Shown here: positions 52,485 to 59,611 of the stretch, one piece after another
Numbering within the stretch: position 1 is the first letter of the stretch
Layout of the letters: each line of letters starts with the position of its first letter
NCBI RefSeq assembly: GCF_013403975.1
Contig: NZ_JABFDH010000001.1
Location: 558,001-622,000 of the forward strand
Origin: Winogradskyella ursingii
GTDB taxonomy: Bacteria; Bacteroidota; Bacteroidia; Flavobacteriales; Flavobacteriaceae
Reading direction: 5' to 3'
DNA: 64,000 bases
Made by a program: the position numbers and the translations under genes
Notes under the pieces: generated by a model
What the model was told of the DNA's origin: nothing
The model's input: only the letters and a program-made list of their open reading frames with translations
The model's database searches: none

Positions 52485-53303
52485 TTAAAGCGTTAAAGCC
52501 TTTTGTCTAAATTTATCTTCTTCATCTGAAGTGATACCCAAGGCCTCATGCACATAAGCAAAAGTCGAAAGAATTTCAGGTTGTCCATCTACAATCGCTA
52601 TGTCATGTTCAAAGTGCACACTAGGCTTGCCATCTTGGGTTACAATGGTCCAACCATCTTTAAGTTGTTTCACTTTATGAGTTCCTAAATTGATCATTGG
52701 CTCGATAGCTACGACCATACCTTCTATAAATTTTTTGCCTCTGCCACGTCTGCCATAGTTTGGCATTTCTGGATCTTCATGCATTTTTCGACCCAAGCCA
52801 TGGCCAACGAGTTCTCTCACGACACCATAACCTTCGGCTTCACAATATTGCTGAATAGCATAACCAACATCACCAACACGATTTCCGATTTTAAGTTGTT
52901 CTATACCAACATAAAGAGATTCTTTTGTTGTTTTAATTAGTTTTTTAGTTTCAGCATCTACTTCACCAATTTCAAAAGTGTAAGCGTGGTCACCATAAAA
53001 ATCATTCATTAAAGCACCACAATCAACCGATACAATATCTCCATTTTTTAATGGGATATCAGTTGGTAATCCATGAACAACCGCTTCGTTAACGCTACAA
53101 AGTAATGTGGATGGGCAATCGTAAAGTCCTTTGAATCCTGGTAAAGCGCCTTGGTCTCTTATAAATTCTTCTGCTATGGTATCTAAATAGTTAGTGGTAA
53201 CACCTTCTTTTATTTCTTTAGCTAACATGCCTAAGGTCTTAGATACCACTAGCGCACTCTGGCGCATTAATTCAATCTCTTCTTTGGTTTTTACAATAAT
53301 CAT
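52485..53303 (-). CDS. map: Type I methionine aminopeptidase
   Basis: 272 aa pita-bread metalloprotease removing the initiator Met. Metal ligands and motifs: VVHGLPTD, VSVDCGALMNDFYGDHAYTF (D and D), ELVGHGLGRKMHEDPEMPNYG split here (His), VVAIEPMI (Glu), and SVHFEHDIAIV (Glu region). No N-terminal zinc-finger extension. An extra C-terminal stretch (about 250-272) is typical of Bacteroidetes. A -7 box lies at 53323-53330. Confidence 0.97.
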   Translation of the reverse strand: MIIVKTKEEIELMRQSALVVSKTLGMLAKEIKEGVTTNYLDTIAEEFIRDQGALPGFKGLYDCPSTLLCSVNEAVVHGLPTDIPLKNGDIVSVDCGALMNDFYGDHAYTFEIGEVDAETKKLIKTTKESLYVGIEQLKIGNRVGDVGYAIQQYCEAEGYGVVRELVGHGLGRKMHEDPEMPNYGRRGRGKKFIEGMVVAIEPMINLGTHKVKQLKDGWTIVTQDGKPSVHFEHDIAIVDGQPEILSTFAYVHEALGITSDEEDKFRQKALTL

Positions 53304-53322
53304 GAGGTCCTAATTAAGTTGG

Positions 53323-53330
53323 CAAAGATA
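53323..53330 (-). promoter_or_regulatory. -7 promoter box of map
   Basis: Minus strand TATCTTTG followed by C, 20 bases before the map ATG. Confidence 0.55.
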
Positions 53331-53384
53331 GCCAATTAATGCAAAATGCTATTCTTAATATGGTTTTGAATGGATGTTAAGATT

Positions 53385-53792
53385 TCACTTTAACCAACCG
53401 AACAAACCACCCTTTTTGGCTTTGCTGAGATTTGGCTCTTCTTTAGTAATCATCTGATATATTTCACCCCAACCAAGAATGCCTCCAATATTTCTATCAT
53501 CTATAAAAATATCTGCATGGATTTTTCGACTTCTTGTATAATCAAATTTTTCTTCTGGGAAACTTGCGTTGACCGCATAGAATTCTATACCGTTTTCTTT
53601 ACAAAAATCTATGGCTTCTTCGAGTTTAGTACCACTTCGGTATGTCCACAAAATTAGTCTATGGCCATCGCTCTGAAGTCGTTTTAATGTTTCAAATGCA
53701 AAGATTCGTGTCTTTCCTATCTTGGGATAGGCATCTTCTACAATGGTACCATCAAAATCTACTGCTATTATTAATCGGTCTTGAAAATTCAT
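53385..53792 (-). CDS. HAD-superfamily phosphatase-like protein (BT0820 type)
   Basis: 135 aa from the ATG at 53792. An ATG 12 bases upstream (53804) is in frame, but the -7 box at 53812-53819 would place the mRNA start about there, and family homology begins with RLIIAVDFDGTIVEDAYP. HAD motif I DFDGT (nucleophile Asp about residue 11), a motif II Thr in ILWTYRSG, and motif IV IFIDDRNIGG. Small capless HAD like the Bacteroides BT_0820 structure. Substrate unknown. Probably monocistronic. Confidence 0.88.
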   Translation of the reverse strand: MNFQDRLIIAVDFDGTIVEDAYPKIGKTRIFAFETLKRLQSDGHRLILWTYRSGTKLEEAIDFCKENGIEFYAVNASFPEEKFDYTRSRKIHADIFIDDRNIGGILGWGEIYQMITKEEPNLSKAKKGGLFGWLK

Positions 53793-53811
53793 GCTATCAT
53801 TCAATTAAGGG

Positions 53812-53819
53812 CAAAGGTA
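53812..53819 (-). promoter_or_regulatory. -7 promoter box of the HAD gene
   Basis: Minus strand TACCTTTG followed by C. Too close to the upstream ATG at 53804 for it to be the start, so it supports starting at 53792. Confidence 0.5.
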
Positions 53820-53832
53820 CTAAATTACCTAT

Positions 53833-55350
53833 TTATACAAGACTATGTTGAGTCATAGCTTCAGGTTGCGATAACCCTATCATTTTTAATATCGTAGGAG
53901 CAATATCACCCAATACCCCATCCTTAACGGTTTTTATATCTTTATCAATCAAAATTATTGGAACGGGATTGGTGGTGTGTGCCGTATTAGGTGATCCATC
54001 AGGATTTATCATTGTTTCACAATTACCATGATCTGCTATGAGTATAGTGCTGTAGTCATTTTCCAGAGCAACTGTAATTACATCTTTTACACATGTGTCT
54101 ACGGCTTCGCAAGCGGCTATGGCAGCAGACATTACACCTGTGTGTCCTACCATATCTCCATTGGCAAAATTTAAGCATACAAAATCTACTTCGCCATGCT
54201 CCAATTCTGGTATTAGTGCATCTCGTAATTCAAATGCGCTCATTTCTGGCTTGAGGTCATATGTGGCTACTTTTGGGGAATTTCTTAAAATTCTAGTTTC
54301 ACCCTTAAAAGGTTTTTCCTGTCCTCCTGAAAAGAAAAAAGTAACATGGGGATACTTTTCTGTTTCTGCAATTCTAATTTGTTTTTTATTATGTTTTGAG
54401 AGGACTTCACCTAAAGTATCGGTAAGATTGTCTTTGGTAAAGACAACGTTTATTCCTGCAAAGCGTTCGTCATAACTAGTCATGGTCACATAATGCAAAT
54501 TTAATTTGTGCATGTTGTATTCATGAAAATCCAATTGCGATAAAGCTTCTGTTAGCTGGCGTCCTCTATCAGTCCTAAAGTTGAAAAATATCACAACGTC
54601 ATTTTCTTCAACCGTAGCAAGTGGAATATTGTTGTGATCAACGGAAACTAGAGGCCTTATAAATTCGTCCGTAACATCTGCGTTATAATTATCCTGAATG
54701 GATTGTAACACATCAGAGGTGTGTGAACCTTCTCCATTAACTATAGCATCATAAGCCAATTTAATACGTTCCCAGCGGTTATCTCTATCCATAGCGTAAT
54801 ACCTTCCGGTAACAGATGCTAATTTACCTGTGGTATTATCCATATATGATTTGAGATTTTTGATGAATCCCAGTCCAGATTTTGGATCTACATCCCTGCC
54901 ATCTGTAAAGGCATGAACAAATACATCACTCAAGCCAAACTCTTTAGCCGCATCCAACAGTCCATATAGGTGATTGATATGAGAGTGTACTCCGCCATCA
55001 CTTACCAAACCTAAAAGATGAACTTTTTTATTGTTTTCTTTTGCATACCTAAAGGCGTTTTTAATCACTACTTCCTCTCTCAAAGTTTTATTAGCTACGG
55101 CAAGGTTAATCTTTGCCAGATCCTGATATACAATTCTTCCGGCTCCCAGATTTATATGACCAACTTCACTGTTTCCCATTTGTCCTTCGGGCAAACCAAC
55201 ATGCAATCCATCAGTTCTTAAACTTGCATTAGGGAATTTTGAGTATAACGAATCTATAAATGGGGTTTTGGCGTGGTCTATGGCAGAGACTTTCGGGTCG
55301 GGTGATGTTCCCCAACCGTCTAAAATCATAAGGATGACTTTTTTGTTCAT
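53833..55350 (-). CDS. gpmI: 2,3-bisphosphoglycerate-independent phosphoglycerate mutase
   Basis: 505 aa manganese enzyme of glycolysis. Alkaline-phosphatase fold: LMILDGWG with D11, the phospho-Ser S61 in MGNSEVGHINLGAG, HAFTDGRDVDP, ASVTGRYYAMDRDNRW, FFNFRTDRGRQL, NFANGDMVGHTG and IADHGNCE; these carry all metal and substrate ligands of the family. Full length. Own -7 box at 55371-55378. Confidence 0.97.
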   Translation of the reverse strand: MNKKVILMILDGWGTSPDPKVSAIDHAKTPFIDSLYSKFPNASLRTDGLHVGLPEGQMGNSEVGHINLGAGRIVYQDLAKINLAVANKTLREEVVIKNAFRYAKENNKKVHLLGLVSDGGVHSHINHLYGLLDAAKEFGLSDVFVHAFTDGRDVDPKSGLGFIKNLKSYMDNTTGKLASVTGRYYAMDRDNRWERIKLAYDAIVNGEGSHTSDVLQSIQDNYNADVTDEFIRPLVSVDHNNIPLATVEENDVVIFFNFRTDRGRQLTEALSQLDFHEYNMHKLNLHYVTMTSYDERFAGINVVFTKDNLTDTLGEVLSKHNKKQIRIAETEKYPHVTFFFSGGQEKPFKGETRILRNSPKVATYDLKPEMSAFELRDALIPELEHGEVDFVCLNFANGDMVGHTGVMSAAIAACEAVDTCVKDVITVALENDYSTILIADHGNCETMINPDGSPNTAHTTNPVPIILIDKDIKTVKDGVLGDIAPTILKMIGLSQPEAMTQHSLV

Positions 55351-55370
55351 GTGTTTTGCTTTAGTAATTT

Positions 55371-55378
55371 CAAATATA
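55371..55378 (-). promoter_or_regulatory. -7 promoter box of gpmI
   Basis: Minus strand TATATTTG, 21 bases before the gpmI ATG. The rest of the 264-base divergent gap to the ankyrin gene (55351-55614) shows no gene and no clear second box. Confidence 0.5.
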
Positions 55379-55614
55379 ATATATCCAATAGGATAACACT
55401 TTTGAACACTAAAAATATTACGAGTTTATCTAATTTTTAAACCTGAATGATAAGAATGTTAATTAAAATTGAGTTTTTGTGATGGTGTTAACATATTTGT
55501 TTTCAAAGCGTTAAATAAATGTTATTTAGGATTTTACGGTGTAACACTTTTAAAAATAAGTCGTCTCTTTAATGTAATCAAAAATCAAATCAATTAATTT
55601 AAACATCATTCATC

Positions 55615-56010
55615 ATGAAAAAAACAGCAGTAATCTTAGCTCTAGCATTGGGCCTTTCAATCGGAAATTTAAATGCAACAAACGACCTTTTAACTTCTAA
55701 AGTAGACGAAATCGTACTAAACAATGTAGAGGTTTCACCATTATGTAAAGCAATTGCATTTGGGGATTTAGAAGAAGTAAACAGACTTATAAAAGCTGGA
55801 GTAAAAGTTAATGAAAAATCTGAAGGTATGGCACCTATCCATTATGCAGCTAAATATAATCGCGTAAAGATTATTAGAGCATTACTCACAGCTGGAGCCG
55901 AAGTACACGAACTTTGCGATAAGGGATATACACCATTGACACATGCAAAGCAATCTAAGGCAACAGATGCCGAAAATTTCTTAAAAAGATTTAAAAAGAA
56001 AACTGTCTAG
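55615..56010 (+). CDS. Secreted ankyrin-repeat protein
   Basis: 131 aa with a clear Sec signal peptide (MKKTAVILALALGLSIGNLNA, about 1-21), so periplasmic or exported. Residues about 43-125 form two to three ankyrin repeats: SPLCKAIAFGDLEEVNRLIKAG split here, MAPIHYAAKYNRVKIIRALL and KGYTPLTHAKQS. Basic C terminus KRFKKKTV. Ankyrin repeats bind proteins; partner unknown. Possible disulfide between the Cys before the first repeat and the Cys before the last. Followed by a terminator. Confidence 0.88.
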   Translation: MKKTAVILALALGLSIGNLNATNDLLTSKVDEIVLNNVEVSPLCKAIAFGDLEEVNRLIKAGVKVNEKSEGMAPIHYAAKYNRVKIIRALLTAGAEVHELCDKGYTPLTHAKQSKATDAENFLKRFKKKTV

Positions 56011-56040
56011 GAGTAGGCAATTATTTGAGTTAGTTAGTCA

Positions 56041-56073
56041 AAAAATGCGTCTTTTTTTAAAAGTCGCATTTTT
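56041..56073 (+). terminator. Rho-independent terminator of the ankyrin gene
   Basis: AAAAATGCG (56041-56049) pairs with CGCATTTTT (56065-56073), with an inner CTTTT/AAAAG pairing; ends in a T run followed by G. 30 bases after the stop codon. Confidence 0.75.
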
Positions 56074-56127
56074 GTTTACATAAAATCTAAATAAAGATAT
56101 ATTTTTAGCTTTCAATTTTTTGTTCTA

Positions 56128-56553
56128 ATGGCATTCACCTTCAAGATTATCCCAAACTCAAATTTAGACTTGATTATACCACTGGTTTATGATCTCAACA
56201 ATGGAAAAGTGAGCAAAAAAATCTTGAAATCTCGATTTGATGAAATGAGAAATCAAAATTACGAGTGTGCCGGTATTTTTGAAAACGATGAATTAATTGG
56301 TATTTCTGGGATGTGGTTTTGCACAAGGCATTATATGGGAAAATCTGTAGAATTTGATCATGTATTTATCAAGCCTGAAAACAGAGGTGGTGGATTGGGC
56401 AAAAAATTTATGAGCTGGCTTTATGATTATGTTAAAGAAAAAGGATGTAATTCTGCTGAATTGAACACATATGTTCAAAATTATCCTTCACATAAATTTT
56501 ATTACAACGAGGATTTTGAAATTTGGGGCTATCATTTTTTGAAGCAATTATAG
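56128..56553 (+). CDS. GNAT-family N-acetyltransferase
   Basis: 141 aa. Single GNAT domain: substrate-side helices in the first 50 residues, HVFIKPENRGGGLGKKFM (motif A, with the R/QxxGxG/A acetyl-CoA pyrophosphate loop as RGGGLG, about 83-91), then LNTYVQNYPSHKFYYNEDFE split here (motif B with the Tyr). Substrate unknown. Ends one base before the convergent pepE gene. Confidence 0.9.
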   Translation: MAFTFKIIPNSNLDLIIPLVYDLNNGKVSKKILKSRFDEMRNQNYECAGIFENDELIGISGMWFCTRHYMGKSVEFDHVFIKPENRGGGLGKKFMSWLYDYVKEKGCNSAELNTYVQNYPSHKFYYNEDFEIWGYHFLKQL

Positions 56554-56554
56554 C

Positions 56555-57262
56555 TTATTTCAAAAAGCTTAAATCTGAATTTGTTTCAACTTCATATGCT
56601 GCTTTTCTATATTCAAAAATTCTGGCATCCAGTTTTCCTTTCAAACTTATTTCATTTTCTTTAACCTTTATCCAACTGCCTTCGCGCAATCCAATAACCG
56701 GTTGCGTATTGTAAGTATGAAATTCTTTTATACGCATTTCCCGAGTTTCTCCCATGTGTGTGCTATTGGGACTTGGGTCTAAATAATGCGGATTAATATT
56801 AAATGGCACCAAACCCAAGGTTTTAAAACTTGGAGGATATACAATGGGCATGTCGTTGGTTGTATTCATCGTGAGTCCGCAAATATTACTGCCTGCGCTT
56901 GTTCCTAAATAAGGCGTTCCTGATAAAACGACTGCTCTTATCGATTCTAATATAGCGTTTCTATAGATTTCATTTACAAGCACAAAAGTGTTGCCACCAC
57001 CCACAAAAATTCCTTTAGCGTTTTTTATGGCCTCAACGGGATTTTTAAACTCGTGTAGTCCTTTTACCTTTTTATCAATTTTTGCAAAAGCTTCTTTAGC
57101 CTTTTCGGTGTACTCATCGTGAGAAATTCCACTTGGTCTGGCGTAGGGTACAAATAAAATTTCATTTACAGATTCAAAATGGATTTTAAGTTCTTCGAGT
57201 AAATATTCTAAATAGCCACTTCCGTGAATGGTTGAAGTACTCGCTATAATTAATGATTTCAA
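56555..57262 (-). CDS. pepE: Peptidase E (alpha-aspartyl dipeptidase, S51)
   Basis: 235 aa cytosolic serine dipeptidase of family S51, cleaving Asp-X dipeptides. Seen: EILFVPYARPSG (about 37), GIFVGGGNTFVLVNEIYR split here (about 88-105), the catalytic Ser in YLGTSAGSNICG (about 122), MPIVYPPSFKTLGLVPFNIN and the catalytic His in NPHYLDP. Length is as in E. coli PepE. Confidence 0.94.
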   Translation of the reverse strand: MKSLIIASTSTIHGSGYLEYLLEELKIHFESVNEILFVPYARPSGISHDEYTEKAKEAFAKIDKKVKGLHEFKNPVEAIKNAKGIFVGGGNTFVLVNEIYRNAILESIRAVVLSGTPYLGTSAGSNICGLTMNTTNDMPIVYPPSFKTLGLVPFNINPHYLDPSPNSTHMGETREMRIKEFHTYNTQPVIGLREGSWIKVKENEISLKGKLDARIFEYRKAAYEVETNSDLSFLK

Positions 57263-57392
57263 AATGGTAAGTTTTAAATATTCAATTTAATCCCTCATAG
57301 ATTGTTGTTACTCTTATTTAACATAAATTTACAAGCGTTTTCCTATGAGTTTAAAATTATAAATACGAAATTTAATACTTATAACCAATTCT

Positions 57393-58208
57393 ATGAAATA
57401 TACAGCACTATTACTTTTTAGCCTTTTTACAATAATCACTTTTGGTCAGGACGTTCAACGGACTAAGGTCAACGGTAAAATAATTGTGTCTTCCGAGGAT
57501 AAGGAAGGCGTAACCGTTTATAATACTTCTTCGAACAAAGGTACTGTTACAGACAAAAACGGAAATTTTGAAATTAATGTAGCGGTTAATGATGAGGTGG
57601 AATTTGGTGCGCTCCAATTTAAAAATTTCACAGTCACTGTAACCGAGCAGGTTGTGAGAACCAAAACCATGACGGTAATTTTGGTGGAGGAAGTGAATAA
57701 ATTAGATGAAGTGGTACTATTGCCATTTGGATTAACGGGAAATCTTAACGTAGATTTAGATAACGTAAGGACGTATAATGCCAGTTTAGATGCGATTTAT
57801 TTTGGTTTAAATAATATCGATGACTTTGAGTTTTCCGCAGATTATAAATCCAAACCTGATAATGCTGCTTTTAGGGAATATCAGCCAGAAGTTCGAAATA
57901 TGTTAGATTTTGTAAATCTTGCAAAATTGTTTTGGTCTAAAAAAGATAAAGAATCCGATACTGAGCTTACAGAGGCAGAAAAAGCGGTTCCAAAAACACC
58001 AGTTCAAGAAAAAATAGATACATATGGAGCTGACTATATGGCAACTAACTTTAACGTACCTACCAAACAATATGGTGCTTTCATAGATTATGTTGAGGCA
58101 AAAGGCATAGACAAGACGCTTTTAAATAACGGCAATGAAGTGCAGTTTTTAGAACGAATTAATAATCTCAGCAAAGAGTTCTTGAAAAACAGAGGTGAAA
58201 AAGAGTAA
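57393..58208 (+). CDS. Secreted CarboxypepD_reg-like protein, unknown function
   Basis: 271 aa. Signal peptide MKYTALLLFSLFTIITFG; then a CarboxypepD_reg-like (CNA-B-like) domain, about 25-105, with KVNGKIIVSSEDKEGVTVYN and the KGTVTDKNGNFEINV signature, ending LDEVVL as in the plug-preceding domain of TonB receptors. The rest (about 120-271) is helical and unlike any TonB receptor. Shares this architecture, and its GNL/GSLxxDL(D/E)N stretch, with the next gene, a paralogue overlapping by 14 bases. First of a likely four-gene run (with DUF6702 and an M1 peptidase). Function unknown. Confidence 0.82.
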   Translation: MKYTALLLFSLFTIITFGQDVQRTKVNGKIIVSSEDKEGVTVYNTSSNKGTVTDKNGNFEINVAVNDEVEFGALQFKNFTVTVTEQVVRTKTMTVILVEEVNKLDEVVLLPFGLTGNLNVDLDNVRTYNASLDAIYFGLNNIDDFEFSADYKSKPDNAAFREYQPEVRNMLDFVNLAKLFWSKKDKESDTELTEAEKAVPKTPVQEKIDTYGADYMATNFNVPTKQYGAFIDYVEAKGIDKTLLNNGNEVQFLERINNLSKEFLKNRGEKE

Positions 58209-58992
58209 TTATATTGTACTGTTTTTGGTTGTGATTTGTTCGTGTGTGCTAAATGCTCAGCGCAAAGAACTTAGAGGTCAACTAATTGCCGATGACGATG
58301 TAGAAGGAATTCACATTTTGAACAAAACGGCTGCTAAATATGCCATTTCAAATGAGGATGGCAGTTTTTTAATTCCTGCAAAAGCATTCGACACTCTTAC
58401 CATTTCGGGTTTAAAATATGAAATCAAAGAAGTCATTATCATTAAATCCATGGTAGAACTAGGTAGCTTCTCAGTGCAGCTAACTGAAAAAATCAATCAA
58501 CTTAACCAAGTTGTTATCGGTAAATTATTAACGGGTAGTTTGGAGTCTGACCTTGAAAATTCCGATGCTGAAACCGAAATAAATTTCTACGATTTAGGAA
58601 TTCTTGGAAACGTAAAAAAGCCGTTAACACAAAATGAGCAAAAGTTACATGATGCTGATGGACAAGATTGGGGTGCGATTGGTTTAGGCTTCAGTCTCAA
58701 TTTTCACAAATTATTAAATCGAGTGAGCGGCCGCACCAAAAAACTTCGAGAAATCGTAGAATTGGACAATAGAAACAAGTGCATCACAAGGTTAAGGAGA
58801 GAATATGCCGAAATTATCTTCGAAAAGGATAGTTTGGCAGAGCATCTTAAAAATGAATATTTCATGTTCTGCGAGGAAGATCCTGCATTTGAGCTACTTT
58901 GTGAAAGAAATAATGATCTTAAATCTATTGAATTCCTAAAATCAAAACTTATAGCTTATAAAGAAAACAGAAAGGAATTTACAAAAGACTAA
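58195..58992 (+). CDS. Secreted CarboxypepD_reg-like protein, paralogue of upstream gene
   Basis: 265 aa starting at a GTG (58195) inside the upstream gene; the start is supported by the signal peptide KKSNYIVLFLVVICSCVLNAQ right after it (a lipobox-like CSC is also present). CarboxypepD_reg-like domain about 25-100 (ELRGQLIADDDVEGIHILN; SNEDGSFLIPAKAFDTLTI), ending LNQVVI, then a helical part rich in Glu/Lys with four Cys (two in FMFCEEDPAFELLC, one near 198). Overlap and GTG suggest translational coupling, so the pair may act together. Function unknown. Confidence 0.8.
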   Translation: MKKSNYIVLFLVVICSCVLNAQRKELRGQLIADDDVEGIHILNKTAAKYAISNEDGSFLIPAKAFDTLTISGLKYEIKEVIIIKSMVELGSFSVQLTEKINQLNQVVIGKLLTGSLESDLENSDAETEINFYDLGILGNVKKPLTQNEQKLHDADGQDWGAIGLGFSLNFHKLLNRVSGRTKKLREIVELDNRNKCITRLRREYAEIIFEKDSLAEHLKNEYFMFCEEDPAFELLCERNNDLKSIEFLKSKLIAYKENRKEFTKD

Positions 58993-59038
58993 ATTTGGAA
59001 TACTTTTTGAAAGCTACAGAAAACTCACTTACTTAATT

Positions 59039-59548
59039 ATGATGAAGCCACTACATTTTTTATTTGCATTTTTAATGTTTTCGTTATTAATATCTACCAG
59101 CGTGAAACATGAATATTATGTGAGTGTCACAAAAGTAGAATATTCAAAAAAAGCGCAGTCTCTTCAGATTATCAGCCAAATTTTTATTGACGATTTTGAA
59201 AAGCTCCTTCGAGAACGCTATGACGAAACAATTACTTTAGATTCAAAAGATGAAAACAAATTGGTGGAAGAATATATGAGCCGATATTTGTCAGATAAAC
59301 TCAAATTAAAAGTTAATGGGAAGTCTTTAAATTTTAAATTTATTGGTAGAGAATACAAAGACGATATTACCTATTGTTATTTAGAAATTGAAAATGTTTC
59401 ACAAATTAATTCAATTCATGTAGTCAATAAGGTTTTATTTGACGTTTTTCCAGACCAACAGAATATTGTTAGACTAAAATTAAAGAATAAAAATAAAAGT
59501 TTTTTACTTACACCTTCTAAAGATAGTTGCTTGTTAAATTTTGATTAA
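59039..59548 (+). CDS. DUF6702-like secreted protein
   Basis: 169 aa, signal peptide about 1-21 (MMKPLHFLFAFLMFSLLIST), then KHEYYVSVTKVEYSKKAQSL, IISQIFIDDFEKLL, and a beta-rich rest ending SFLLTPSKDSCLLNFD. Matches the pattern of DUF6702, which in Flavobacteria commonly lies directly before an M1 peptidase gene, as here. Function unknown. 46 bases after the paralogous pair and 63 bases before the peptidase, with a hairpin in that second gap. Confidence 0.8.
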   Translation: MMKPLHFLFAFLMFSLLISTSVKHEYYVSVTKVEYSKKAQSLQIISQIFIDDFEKLLRERYDETITLDSKDENKLVEEYMSRYLSDKLKLKVNGKSLNFKFIGREYKDDITYCYLEIENVSQINSIHVVNKVLFDVFPDQQNIVRLKLKNKNKSFLLTPSKDSCLLNFD

Positions 59549-59563
59549 AACAAGTCTATAACC

Positions 59564-59585
59564 GCCTAAAATCGCTATTTTAGGC
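59564..59585. other. Hairpin between DUF6702-like gene and M1 peptidase
   Basis: GCCTAAAAT-CGCT-ATTTTAGGC, perfect 9-bp stem. No T run follows on the plus strand, so it is a weak terminator at best; could set the ratio of the flanking products or stabilise mRNA. Confidence 0.5.
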
Positions 59586-59611
59586 ATCATTTAATAACAC
59601 TAAAATCAATT

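Noticed and set aside
57393..58208. TonB-dependent receptor fragment
   Set aside because: Only the N-terminal regulatory domain is similar; there is no plug or barrel and the gene is intact with its own signal peptide and paralogue.
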